Both the position numbers and the translations under genes were made by a program. 64,000 nt of DNA from SIG459 sp045538735. Lineage in GTDB: Bacteria > Bacillota > Clostridia > Oscillospirales > Oscillospiraceae. The notes beneath the pieces are model-generated. The model had not been told where the DNA came from and searched no databases. It saw only the letters and a program-made list of their open reading frames with translations. Of the stretch, positions 1 to 8,134 are shown piece by piece; within the stretch, counting starts at the first letter, position 1, and every line of letters starts with the position of its first letter. The DNA is taken from contig JAZSRY010000004.1 in NCBI GenBank assembly GCA_045538735.1, forward strand, positions 3,325 to 67,324, given 5' to 3'.

Positions 1-2338
1 GGAGAGAACTCTGCAGGTGCTGGACTGCGCCGTCCTTGTTATAAGCGGCACAGACGGAGTGCAAGCGCATACGGAAACTCTTTGGAGACTTATCCGCAGT
101 TATAAGCTGCCTTGCTTCATCTTCGTTACAAAAATGGATCTTGCGGGAGCGAAGCGCAACGCCGTTATGGATGATTTGCGCACCCATCTTGGGGACAAAT
201 GTATGGATTTCACCGTGCTGCCCGATGGGGAAGAGCTTGCAATGTGCAGCGAAGCGCTTCTTGAAAAATATATGGAAAGCGGCTGCGTGACGGAGGAGGA
301 CATAAGAGAACTTGTTGCCTCCGCCGCTCTTGTGCCTTGCTTTTTCGGCTCGGGTCTGCGCCATAGCGGCATAGAGGAATTTCTGAATGGGCTGGAAAAG
401 TATGCGCCCCGCAAAAGCTATGGCAGCGAGTTTGGGGCGAGAGTTTTCAAGATAAGCCGAGACGGACAAGGCAACCGCATCAGCTTTATGAAGATCACGG
501 GAGGAGAGCTGAAGGTGCGAAGCTCTCTCCGCTATCGGGTCAAGGGCGAGGAAGTTGAAGAGAAGATAAACCAGATTCGTCTTTACTCGGGCGCTAAATA
601 TGAAAGCTGCGACAGCGTGGCTGCAGGCGGAGTCTGCGCCGTGCTGGGGCTGAGCAAAAGCTTTCCGGGAATGGGTCTGGGAGCGGAAAAGGGCGAGGTG
701 CAGCCTCTTCTCACCCCCGTGCTCAGCTATCAGCTTCGTTTAAGTGCGGGGACTGACCCTATGCTTGCCCTTCCGAAGCTGAAGCAGCTGGAGGAGGAAG
801 ACCCCCTTCTGCGCCTGCGTTGGGACAGCCGCAACAGAGAAATTTATGTTGAGCTTATGGGCGAGATGCAGACGGAGATACTGAAAAGTCTGATTCTTGA
901 GCGCTTCGATATGGCGGTTGAGCTTTCCGAAGGCCGCATTATGTATAAAGAGACAATTGCCTCTCCCGTGGAGGGCGTGGGGCATTTTGAACCTCTGCGC
1001 CACTATGCCGAGTGCCATCTGGCCCTTGAGCCGCTGCCCGAGGGAGCGGGGCTGCAGTTCGCCTCCGCCTGCCATCAGGATGTGCTGGATGTTAACTGGC
1101 AAAGGCTCATCCTTACCCATCTTGAGGAAAAGCAGCATCTGGGCGTGCTGACGGGCTCACCCATCACGGATATGAAAATTACCCTCATTGCAGGCCGCGC
1201 CCACCTCAAGCACACCGAGGGCGGCGATTTCCGTCAGGCCACTTACAGAGCGGTTCGTCAGGGACTTATGAGCGCAGAAAGCGTTCTTTTGGAGCCTTGG
1301 TACGCCTTTAGAATTGAGCTGCCTGCTGCCCATATAGGCAGAGCCATAAGCGATGTCCGCGCTATGCACGGCAGCTTTGAATCCCCCACCGACAGCGGGG
1401 AGATGATGGTGCTGGAGGGCAGCGCCCCCGTTGCCACCATAAGAGGCTATGCCGCAACTCTCGCCGCCTATACAGGGGGAAGGGGCAGACTTTCCTGCCG
1501 TTTGGAAGGCTATAAGAGCTGCCATAACAGCGCCGAGGTAATTGAGCAAATCGGCTATGAGCCTGAAGCCGACACGGAAAATACCCCCGACTCCGTCTTC
1601 TGCGCCCACGGCGCAGGCTTCAATGTGAAGTGGAACGAAGTGCGCGAACATATGCACATCGATACGGGCTTTGGTAAAGCGGAAGCTCAGGCGGAGGTTC
1701 GTCCCAGAGTCAATATGCGCAACCTGAGCATAGACGATAAGGAACTGGAGGCTATTATGGTTCGCGAGTTCGGACCTATCCGCCGTCCTCAGTATTCTTC
1801 CGCGAAAAGCAGCGGCAGCGCCTCAGCGCCCAAAGGGGAAAGCACCCTTAAGAAAAAAGAATTTCTCATCGTGGACGGCTATAATGTCATCCACGGCTGG
1901 GAGGATTTGAAGGCCTTGGCTGAGGACGATCTGGACACCGCCCGCCACCGCCTTATGGATATACTCTCCAACTACCGTGGCTTCACGGGCAGCGAGCTTG
2001 TGCTGGTCTTCGATGCCTATAAAATCCGCGGCAACCCCGGCAGCAAGTTTGACTACCACAGCATACACGTTGTGTATACTGCCGACGGGGAAACTGCCGA
2101 TGCATATATTGAAAAGCTGGCTCACGACATAGGCAAAAACTACTCCGTGAGAGTTGTAACCTCCGATAACCTTATCCGCGTCTCCGCCATGCGCAGCGGC
2201 GTGCTGCGTACATCCGTCTCCGAGTTTGAAAATGAGGTAGATTGGGTGTATATGCAGATAAGCGAGGTTATGAAAAAGAGCGGAGTTAAAAGCCACCTCA
2301 GCTCCATCAATTTCGAAGGGGGCGGCAACAGTGTCTGA
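1..2338 (+). CDS. TetM/EF-G-like translation GTPase fused to YacP/Rae1-like NYN nuclease domain (5' truncated by window)
   Basis: The reading frame is open from the first codon in the window, so the true start and the P-loop lie upstream. Numbering from the GTG at 17, the tail of the G domain is seen (G4 motif TKMD at residues 38-41, G5-like FGSGL near 110), then EF-G domains II, III (around 225-310) and IV-V to about residue 580. These resemble the ribosomal protection proteins (TetM/TetO). A Ser/Gly/Ala/Lys-rich linker (about 585-613) leads without a break into a YacP-like NYN domain: VDGYN with Asp at codon 1874-1876, then VFDAY, ETADAYIEKL and a TSD motif. In Bacillus, YacP is Rae1, which cuts mRNA in the ribosomal A site. 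Inference: one polypeptide that docks in the A site and cleaves mRNA there. A tetracycline-resistance role is possible but unsupported. The stop overlaps the next gene by 8 bp. Confidence 0.85.
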   Translation, partial: ERTLQVLDCAVLVISGTDGVQAHTETLWRLIRSYKLPCFIFVTKMDLAGAKRNAVMDDLRTHLGDKCMDFTVLPDGEELAMCSEALLEKYMESGCVTEEDIRELVASAALVPCFFGSGLRHSGIEEFLNGLEKYAPRKSYGSEFGARVFKISRDGQGNRISFMKITGGELKVRSSLRYRVKGEEVEEKINQIRLYSGAKYESCDSVAAGGVCAVLGLSKSFPGMGLGAEKGEVQPLLTPVLSYQLRLSAGTDPMLALPKLKQLEEEDPLLRLRWDSRNREIYVELMGEMQTEILKSLILERFDMAVELSEGRIMYKETIASPVEGVGHFEPLRHYAECHLALEPLPEGAGLQFASACHQDVLDVNWQRLILTHLEEKQHLGVLTGSPITDMKITLIAGRAHLKHTEGGDFRQATYRAVRQGLMSAESVLLEPWYAFRIELPAAHIGRAISDVRAMHGSFESPTDSGEMMVLEGSAPVATIRGYAATLAAYTGGRGRLSCRLEGYKSCHNSAEVIEQIGYEPEADTENTPDSVFCAHGAGFNVKWNEVREHMHIDTGFGKAEAQAEVRPRVNMRNLSIDDKELEAIMVREFGPIRRPQYSSAKSSGSASAPKGESTLKKKEFLIVDGYNVIHGWEDLKALAEDDLDTARHRLMDILSNYRGFTGSELVLVFDAYKIRGNPGSKFDYHSIHVVYTADGETADAYIEKLAHDIGKNYSVRVVTSDNLIRVSAMRSGVLRTSVSEFENEVDWVYMQISEVMKKSGVKSHLSSINFEGGGNSV

Positions 2339-3077
2339 AGAGCTTATCAAGCGGGCGGAGGATTTGCGAGAGCGCTGCGAGCGAAGCTGCAGCCTAACAA
2401 ACAGCCTTTTTCTCACTCCCGCAGAGCAATATGCCCTCTCAAAATGGGCCTCCCGCGCCGCCGATTGCAAAATGGTCTTGCGTGGCGGCACCGAGGGAAG
2501 CGAGAGAAATGTTGCATTTTTTCTGCCGTTTTATATGACCGAAGAGGATTTTGACGAGAGCGAATATATCCGCTGCATAAAGATCAGCGCGGGATTCGGT
2601 CAGCCCGGACACCGGGACTATATGGGAGCCGTGCTGGGATTGGGCATCAAGCGTGAGTGGCTTGGAGATATCCTCGTCAACGAGGGCACGGCATATATCT
2701 TCTGCCTTAATACCGTGGCGGAGCATCTGCTTGCAAGCCTCGACAAGGTTGGGCGCTATGGAGTCAAAACCAAGGAAATTCCCCTTTCCGAAGCTCCCGT
2801 GCCCAAAAGAGAGGTTAAGGAAGTCACCTTTTCCGTTATGAGCCTCCGCATTGATGCGGTGGCGGCGGGCATGTTCAATCTCAGCCGAAGCTCCGCGGCG
2901 GCAATGATAGCCGCAGGCGAATTGAGCCTTAACTATAGCGAGTGCCTCAAGTGCGATGCCCAGATTCAGCCGGGAGATATCATCTCCCTCCGCGGACACG
3001 GCAAGGGCAGCCTTGTCTCCGTCGGCGGACAAAGCCGAAAGGGCAGAACCTTCGTAACCGCGGAGATTAGGAAGTAG
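2331..3077 (+). CDS. ylmH: YlmH-family S4-domain RNA-binding protein
   Basis: This 248-residue protein has the YlmH layout: an N-terminal alpha/beta region with the GQPGHRDYMGAVLGLGI stretch (around residues 90-106) and a C-terminal S4 RNA-binding domain from about residue 173 (LRIDAVAAGMFNLSRSSAAAMI...GDIISLRGHGKG). The GTG start at 2331 lies inside the last codons of the GTPase-NYN gene, which suggests translational coupling. YlmH normally sits in the division-associated ylm cluster. In Bacillus it binds the 50S subunit and has been linked to ribosome-associated quality control. Its placement behind an A-site-type GTPase/nuclease suggests a shared role on stalled ribosomes, which is inference. 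Family assignment is firm; the substrate is not known from sequence. Confidence 0.85.
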   Translation: MSEELIKRAEDLRERCERSCSLTNSLFLTPAEQYALSKWASRAADCKMVLRGGTEGSERNVAFFLPFYMTEEDFDESEYIRCIKISAGFGQPGHRDYMGAVLGLGIKREWLGDILVNEGTAYIFCLNTVAEHLLASLDKVGRYGVKTKEIPLSEAPVPKREVKEVTFSVMSLRIDAVAAGMFNLSRSSAAAMIAAGELSLNYSECLKCDAQIQPGDIISLRGHGKGSLVSVGGQSRKGRTFVTAEIRK

Positions 3078-3095
3078 AAGATTATCGTAGTCTTC

Positions 3096-3213
3096 GCAGG
3101 GCGGGACCTTGTGTCCTGCCGAAAATCAATCACCGCAGCTGTCGTAGGGCGCGACCACTGGGCGCGCCATCTCTTCAAATTTTGCTGTAGGGGACGGCGT
3201 CCTCGACGTCCCG
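3096..3213. repeat. Cluster of three GTAGGG-headed variable-core palindromes
   Basis: Three short units at 3096-3121, 3144-3168 and 3187-3213 each begin G(C/T)AGGG and continue into a different GC-rich palindrome (for example GGCGGGAC paired with GTCCTGCC in the first). The middle unit is identical over 26 bp to 60991-61016. They lie between ylmH and its terminator. Function unknown. Confidence 0.7.
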
Positions 3214-3238
3214 CTTTTCAAATCCATTAAATAAAAAC

Positions 3239-3269
3239 CACGGGCTCACAACAGAGTCCGTGATTTTTT
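3239..3269 (+). terminator. Intrinsic terminator after the GTPase-NYN/ylmH unit
   Basis: A 9-bp stem (CACGGGCTC with GAGTCCGTG, one G.T pair) and 6-nt loop ACAACA are followed by six T residues. Confidence 0.75.
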
Positions 3270-3359
3270 ATATCTTTTGTCCATAAAAAAGGACAAAAGA
3301 TGTAAAAAAGAATCATAAATCCGTAGTATATAGTTAAGAGGGAAAGGATGTGACTTTCG

Positions 3360-3908
3360 ATGAACGATAGAGAAATAATAGAGCTGCTTTTCTCGCGCTC
3401 GGAGGAGGCTGTGAGCGCTCTCGCGGAGAGACACGGAAAGGCCGTCGGAAGGGTGGCGGTGAACATACTGGGCAGTCTGCACGATGCGGAGGAGTGCGTT
3501 AATGATACATGGCTGGGAGTCTGGAATTCCATTCCGCCCCAAAGACCTGAACATCTGGGTAGCTATGTTTGCCGAGTGGCGCGAAACCTCGCCTTGAAGC
3601 GATACCACTCCGGAAAGGCGCTTAAAAGAAACAGTCAGTACGATATAGCTCTGGAAGAGCTGGGAGAGTGCGTGGCTGCGAGAGATGATGTTGAGGCAGA
3701 ATATGCGGCACACCTGCTTTCGGAGTCTATAAACATATTTCTCGGTACTTTGAGCTATGAGGATAGGTTTGTGTTTGTTCGCCGATACTGGTATTCGGAT
3801 TCCCTAATGGATATTGCGAAAATGACGGGGATGAGCTATAACAGCCTTTCCCAAAGACTCCACCGTTTGAGGGCAAGGCTGAAAAAGCATTTGGACGAGG
3901 AGGTATGA
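3360..3908 (+). CDS. ECF-type RNA polymerase sigma factor
   Basis: This 182-residue protein has the two-domain layout of extracytoplasmic-function sigma factors. Region 2 lies around residues 18-90 (HDAEECVNDTWLGVWNSIPP, then a YVCRVARNLALKRY stretch). Region 4 lies around 125-178, with a helix-turn-helix ending YNSLSQRLHRLRARLKK. There is no region 1.1 or 3, as expected for the class. The next gene starts 4 nt after the stop and encodes a single-pass membrane protein, the usual arrangement for an ECF sigma and its membrane anti-sigma. Target genes and the inducing signal are not visible here. ATG follows an AAAGGATG-like ribosome site. Confidence 0.9.
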   Translation: MNDREIIELLFSRSEEAVSALAERHGKAVGRVAVNILGSLHDAEECVNDTWLGVWNSIPPQRPEHLGSYVCRVARNLALKRYHSGKALKRNSQYDIALEELGECVAARDDVEAEYAAHLLSESINIFLGTLSYEDRFVFVRRYWYSDSLMDIAKMTGMSYNSLSQRLHRLRARLKKHLDEEV

Positions 3909-3912
3909 TACG

Positions 3913-4833
3913 GTGAAGGAAATAATTATTTCAATGGCTATGGGCGGCATCAGCAGCAGCTATGTAAACGAGGCGGCTGCATTTTGTCCGCCAAATGATG
4001 CAAGAGGAAGGAAAAGACGCAGAAAAATTGCCGTGGCAGCTCTGGTGGCAGCGCTGTTAGCTGCTCTGGCCTTCACGGCTTACACCAAGGGTTTCTTCAA
4101 TATTCAGGATATGGAGGTGGAGCATCCCGAGGGGTGGGGCTACGAGGCGGTGGACACATCCGGCTATGAAGGCTCGCCGCTTTATATGGCAAATGAGGAA
4201 TGGGACAGATATCTGGAATTTTGCCCATGGGGAGAAAACGACCCTCAGCCCGGATCGAAAAATGATATGTACACCGGCAACGGGGCTTATTCGGAAAAGG
4301 CACGCACCCGCCTCGATGAAATACTTTCAAAATACGGTCTTAAGATGCCTGAGCACTATGAAGCTTTTGATGGGCATAAGGAATTGTGCACCCAATTGGG
4401 GATAGGAGAAATTTTCCCGGAATGCCCAGAAAAGGGCATTAACCCTGTATATGCACAGTATTATCAGGGCGGAAGCTTTCAGCTTTTTGATGTGGCGCAG
4501 ATGCCCAACGGAGAGAGCTTTGGCTGTCAGATATTCCGCTATGACAGGGAATATTTTGTGAAAAGGATATCCATTGTTATCCAGTGGGATTCCATGGAAG
4601 AGTGGAGCTATGTTTGCGCCGATGGCACAGAGCTTCTTGTGGGCTTGGGCGATAACAAGTCGATATTGGCAGCTGACCTTGAAAACAGTTTTGTGTTTGT
4701 CTGTCTGCAGACGGGCAGAGTGAACTGCGATCCCGAAAAAGGGCGAGACGGTACGCAGACCTTTGATAAAGCAGAGCTTGAAGAGTTTGCGGAGCTTGTT
4801 GATTTTGCCCTGATCGACAGCATTTCAGAATAA
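3913..4833 (+). CDS. Putative membrane anti-sigma partner of the ECF sigma factor
   Basis: 306 residues, GTG start 4 nt after the sigma gene. A short cytoplasmic N-terminus (about 35 residues, ending in the basic run RKRRRK) precedes one membrane segment (about 38-58, rich in Ala/Leu/Val). An extracytoplasmic domain of about 245 residues follows, rich in Tyr, Glu and Asp. The topology and coupling fit an anti-sigma regulator that holds the sigma at the membrane and senses an outside signal. No HxxxCxxC zinc anti-sigma motif is visible in the N-terminus, so it is not a standard ZAS protein. The outer domain is not recognised. Function rests on context. Confidence 0.6.
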   Translation: MKEIIISMAMGGISSSYVNEAAAFCPPNDARGRKRRRKIAVAALVAALLAALAFTAYTKGFFNIQDMEVEHPEGWGYEAVDTSGYEGSPLYMANEEWDRYLEFCPWGENDPQPGSKNDMYTGNGAYSEKARTRLDEILSKYGLKMPEHYEAFDGHKELCTQLGIGEIFPECPEKGINPVYAQYYQGGSFQLFDVAQMPNGESFGCQIFRYDREYFVKRISIVIQWDSMEEWSYVCADGTELLVGLGDNKSILAADLENSFVFVCLQTGRVNCDPEKGRDGTQTFDKAELEEFAELVDFALIDSISE

Positions 4834-4834
4834 A

Positions 4835-4868
4835 AAAGTTCCCCGAAATCACATCGGGGAACTTTATT
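4835..4868. terminator. Bidirectional terminator between convergent genes
   Basis: A perfect 12-bp stem (AAAGTTCCCCGA with TCGGGGAACTTT, loop AATCACA) has A and T runs on both sides. It serves the anti-sigma gene (+) and the FAD oxidase gene (-). Confidence 0.85.
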
Positions 4869-6432
4869 ACTTCACATATTCTTCGGGGAAGAGGTTGCCT
4901 GCGCCGAGGATGCATTCGTTGTCGAAACAGCGCTTAACCGCCGCCATTTCCCGAACACCCTTTTCTCCGTAGAGAATTGGGAGGAATGCGGCCTTGTTCT
5001 TTCCGGTGCCGTGCTCGGCGCTGACCGTTCCGCCCATTGCAACGACCTCTTTTGCCCAATCCATAAACATTGCCTTACCCGCTGCCATATCTGCGGCCTC
5101 ACGGGGCAGCACATTTACATGGACATGGTTGTTGCCGATGTGACCCCAGATTGCAAACTGGAAGCCCTTTGCGGCAAGGTCGGTGCGGTACATTGCGAAA
5201 ACATCACGGAGATGGGCATCGGGAACCGCCATATCGCTGCCTACCTTGGCAATGGCCTTGTCGCTGCGCTTGCGCAGGGCGATGAGAGCGTTTACGCTTT
5301 CGGGCACCTTGTGGCGCAGAACAAGAAGTCTCTCTCTGTCAGGGAGGCTGTGGGCTGCCCAAGTGTTGGCGCAATCTTCTCCCACAGCATCCATGCTCTC
5401 GCCAACGAAGCTTATAGCCTTTCTGGCTGCCGCCTCGTCCTCGGCGTGGATTTCAACATATATCATGCACTCGTAGCCCTCGGGAACGGGACAGCCTCCG
5501 TCATCATAGGCGCGGAGAATATCCAGCGCGTTGCAGTCGAAATATTCGATGGCGGCAAGCTCGGCGCATCGGGGGCGGATAGCTTCCACAAAGTCAAGAG
5601 CGGCGCTCTCCTTTTTGAAGAAGCAGTTGATGCCCCAGATAACCTTGGGTGCAGAGATAAGACGAAGCTCCAGCTCCGTCATAACACCCAAAGTGCCATC
5701 AGAGCCGATAAACAAATCCAGCATATCCATATTGTCATCGGCATAGTAACCGCTGGCATTTTTGCATTTGGGCATGGTGTAGGAGGGCAGGCTGCCTTTT
5801 ATCTCCCGCCCGCCCAGGGTGCTGAGAGAGAAATCTCTGCCATCGGCAAAAACCTCGCCTCTTCTCAGGGCGATGACATCTCCGTCGGCAAGGGCAATGC
5901 GAATGCCGTTTATGTAGGGGCGGGTGGCACCGTAATGATAGGTCTTAGCGCCGGAGGAGTTGCAGGCGCACATGCCGCCGATGGAGGCGCTGGTTTCCGT
6001 GGGGTCGGGAGGGAAATACTGCTTTGGCATTTTGCGGAAAAGCGCGTAGGCGGCAAGGGATTCCTCATCCCAGCCTGAAGCCTTGAGATCTCCGCTTGTG
6101 AGCATCTGGCGCAAAACGCCCAGGCTGAGACCGGGCTGCACCCGAAGATAAACCGTGCCCTCTTCAATGCGCATACCGGTAACCTTGTCCATGCGGTCAA
6201 GACTCATAACGTGTCCGCCCGAGGGCACGCAGGCAACGGTAAGTCCCGTGCGATTGCCCTGGACAGTCACCTTCTCACCCTTTGCGCTGTGGTGGCGGAG
6301 AAGGGCGCATATTTCCTCCTCAGAAGTGGGGAAGGAAATGCTGTCGGCATAGCCTACGGTTTTGGTCTCATCGTGGAGATAATCGCGGAATTGTTCGCTC
6401 ATGGGAAGAATGAGCTTTTCGATCTTGGTCAT
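4867..6432 (-). CDS. FAD-binding oxidoreductase of the GlcD/D-lactate dehydrogenase family
   Basis: 521 residues with a PCMH-type FAD-binding domain in the first half: SFPTSEEEICALLRHH near 33, a GNRTGLT stretch near 58, and PTETSASIGGMCACNSSGAKTYHYGATR near 140-167 (the FAD-pyrophosphate region). A C-terminal FAD-oxidase domain includes GHIGNNHVHVN, an HxH metal-site pattern, and AEHGTGKNK near the end. Family members oxidise 2-hydroxy acids (D-lactate, glycolate) and in anaerobes often pair with EtfAB for electron confurcation. No etf genes are adjacent, so substrate and electron acceptor are unresolved. It appears monocistronic, with its own promoter and a shared terminator. Confidence 0.88.
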   Translation of the reverse strand: MTKIEKLILPMSEQFRDYLHDETKTVGYADSISFPTSEEEICALLRHHSAKGEKVTVQGNRTGLTVACVPSGGHVMSLDRMDKVTGMRIEEGTVYLRVQPGLSLGVLRQMLTSGDLKASGWDEESLAAYALFRKMPKQYFPPDPTETSASIGGMCACNSSGAKTYHYGATRPYINGIRIALADGDVIALRRGEVFADGRDFSLSTLGGREIKGSLPSYTMPKCKNASGYYADDNMDMLDLFIGSDGTLGVMTELELRLISAPKVIWGINCFFKKESAALDFVEAIRPRCAELAAIEYFDCNALDILRAYDDGGCPVPEGYECMIYVEIHAEDEAAARKAISFVGESMDAVGEDCANTWAAHSLPDRERLLVLRHKVPESVNALIALRKRSDKAIAKVGSDMAVPDAHLRDVFAMYRTDLAAKGFQFAIWGHIGNNHVHVNVLPREAADMAAGKAMFMDWAKEVVAMGGTVSAEHGTGKNKAAFLPILYGEKGVREMAAVKRCFDNECILGAGNLFPEEYVK

Positions 6433-6463
6433 AAAATCACTTCCCGAATAAAATAATGCTTTG

Positions 6464-6492
6464 ATTATAGCACCTGGCGCAGCTTATGTCCA
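6464..6492 (-). promoter_or_regulatory. SigA-type promoter for the FAD oxidoreductase
   Basis: On the minus strand TGGACA (6487-6492) and TATAAT (6464-6469) are separated by 17 bp, about 30 bp upstream of the start codon. Confidence 0.65.
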
Positions 6493-6505
6493 TTGTGCCG
6501 ATAAT

Positions 6506-6540
6506 AAAAAATCGGGGTTAAATAACCCCGATTTTTATTT
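6506..6540 (-). terminator. Intrinsic terminator of the symporter gene
   Basis: The stem AAATCGGGGTT/AACCCCGATTT is flanked by A and T runs and lies 22 bp beyond the symporter stop. Confidence 0.8.
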
Positions 6541-6561
6541 TATGCAATTTTTCAATATTGT

Positions 6562-7818
6562 TTACTGATTAGCCTGGAGGGCTGCCTTCTTGGCGGCCTT
6601 CTTCTGCTCCCAAGCGGTTATGCAGATGGTGCAGGATGCATCGCCGACAACATTGAGGGTGGTGCGGCCCATGTCGAAGAGACGGTCGATACCGTAGATG
6701 ATGCCGATGTAGGTGGGATCAATACCAATGGCCTCGAGAACCATAGCCAGCATGATAACGCCGGCGCCGGAGGTACCTGCGGTACCGATGGAGGCCAGAG
6801 TGCCGGTGACAACGATGATGATCATCTGGGTGAGGGTGAGGTCAATGCCAACGCACTTTGCAATGAACACGGCGGCAACGCACTGGTAAATAGCAGTACC
6901 GTCCATGTTGATGGTTGCGCCCAGAGGCAGGACGAAGGAGGAAATCTCGTCATCTGCACCCATCTTCTTGCAGCACTCCTTGCTGACGGGCAGGGTGGCA
7001 ACAGAGGAGGTGGAGGCGAAGGCCATAGCCATGGCGGGAGCAATGCCCTTGATGAAGGCCAGAGGGCTCATCTTGCCAAAGGCCTTGACGGAGACGGAGT
7101 ATACAACCACCATGTGGATGATGTAGCCGATGTAGGCAGCCAGCAGAACGAGAGCAAGAGTACCGAGGATTTTGGGACCCTGGTCTGCAACAACCCAAGT
7201 CATCAGGCAGAAAACACCGATGGGGGAGATTCTGATGATGAAGCCCATGACCTTCATGGTAACATCATTGAAGGAGCGGATGGTATCGCGTGCCAGATCG
7301 CCCTTTTCGCCGGAGATGATGATGCCGGCGCCGAAGAGGAGAGCAATCACGATGACCTGCAGCATGGTGCTGTTGGCCAGAGGAGCAATAAAGTTGGAGG
7401 GGAAGATATTGACTATGGTGTCAATAATATTTGCGGAGGAAGAAACATCATCCTTGGTTGCAAGCTCCTGCAGAACAGGGAAGGAACCCTTGAAGATGCT
7501 GGCAACAACAAGACCGATAACGCAGGCGATGGCGGTGGTGATAAGGAAGTAGAGAACGGTCTTCAGGCCGATGGAGCCGACCTTCTTGATATCTCTCATG
7601 CTTATCATACCGTCCATGATGCTCAGGAGAACAACGGGGACAACGATGAACTTCAGCAGGTTGATAAAGATGTTGCCGAAGGGCTTAATGTAAGCTGCGG
7701 TGAAAGAGGCAGCTGCCTCAGCACCCATAGCTGCCCACAGAATGGCGCCCACGACGATACCGCCTACCATTGCAATGGCTATCCATGCGGGCAGACCGAG
7801 TTTTTTCTTTTTCTGCAT
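6562..7818 (-). CDS. Dicarboxylate/amino acid:cation symporter (DAACS family)
   Basis: 418 residues from the ATG at 7818, chosen over a longer upstream frame because GGAG sits 8-9 nt before it. Eight or so hydrophobic segments and two re-entrant loops are expected. The family hallmarks are present: a serine-rich loop (AFASTSSVATLPVSKECC), the cation-binding NMDGTA motif in FVLPLGATINMDGTAIYQ, and the second loop GTASIGTAGTSGAG-like region near the C-terminus. Members import glutamate, aspartate, serine/threonine or C4-dicarboxylates with Na+ or H+. Which substrate cannot be read from the sequence. It is a single-gene unit with its own promoter and terminator. Confidence 0.9.
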   Translation of the reverse strand: MQKKKKLGLPAWIAIAMVGGIVVGAILWAAMGAEAAASFTAAYIKPFGNIFINLLKFIVVPVVLLSIMDGMISMRDIKKVGSIGLKTVLYFLITTAIACVIGLVVASIFKGSFPVLQELATKDDVSSSANIIDTIVNIFPSNFIAPLANSTMLQVIVIALLFGAGIIISGEKGDLARDTIRSFNDVTMKVMGFIIRISPIGVFCLMTWVVADQGPKILGTLALVLLAAYIGYIIHMVVVYSVSVKAFGKMSPLAFIKGIAPAMAMAFASTSSVATLPVSKECCKKMGADDEISSFVLPLGATINMDGTAIYQCVAAVFIAKCVGIDLTLTQMIIIVVTGTLASIGTAGTSGAGVIMLAMVLEAIGIDPTYIGIIYGIDRLFDMGRTTLNVVGDASCTICITAWEQKKAAKKAALQANQ

Positions 7819-7852
7819 AAAAAACACTCCAATCCCTAATAATGATGAATTT

Positions 7853-7881
7853 ATGATAACATAGGCTTGCAGCTTTGTAAA
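7853..7881 (-). promoter_or_regulatory. Promoter of the DAACS symporter
   Basis: Minus-strand TTTACA (7876-7881) and TATCAT (7853-7858) lie 17 bp apart, about 35 bp upstream of the ATG. The 316-bp gap 7819-8134 holds this and the divergent rlmA promoter; no further gene is seen in it. Confidence 0.5.
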
Positions 7882-8044
7882 GAGAAAATGCATTTTTTAC
7901 AATGTTAAATTTCAAATTAACGGCACTTTTGGGCTTTTAATGCGAAGAAATGCAATATATATTGCAAAAATTCTTGCGACATAGAAAAATGAATGATTTT
8001 CCTGCATAATTATTCACGGATTTATAGAGGAGATAAAAGCACAA

Positions 8045-8073
8045 TTGCCATTGAGGAGGAAAAGGGGTATAAT
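8045..8073 (+). promoter_or_regulatory. Promoter of rlmA
   Basis: TTGCCA (8045-8050) and a consensus TATAAT (8068-8073) are spaced 17 bp apart, about 60 bp upstream of the start codon. Confidence 0.75.
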
Positions 8074-8134
8074 GAGGTCCGGCGGTGATGTGCCTTTAAG
8101 GCGCAGGTCGAAATTCTTTTTCAGGTGATGCGAT

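Noticed and set aside
1..2338. Tetracycline resistance gene (tetM-like)
   Set aside because: The protein resembles ribosomal protection proteins but is divergent, carries an extra nuclease domain and has no mobile-element context. Resistance is not supported.
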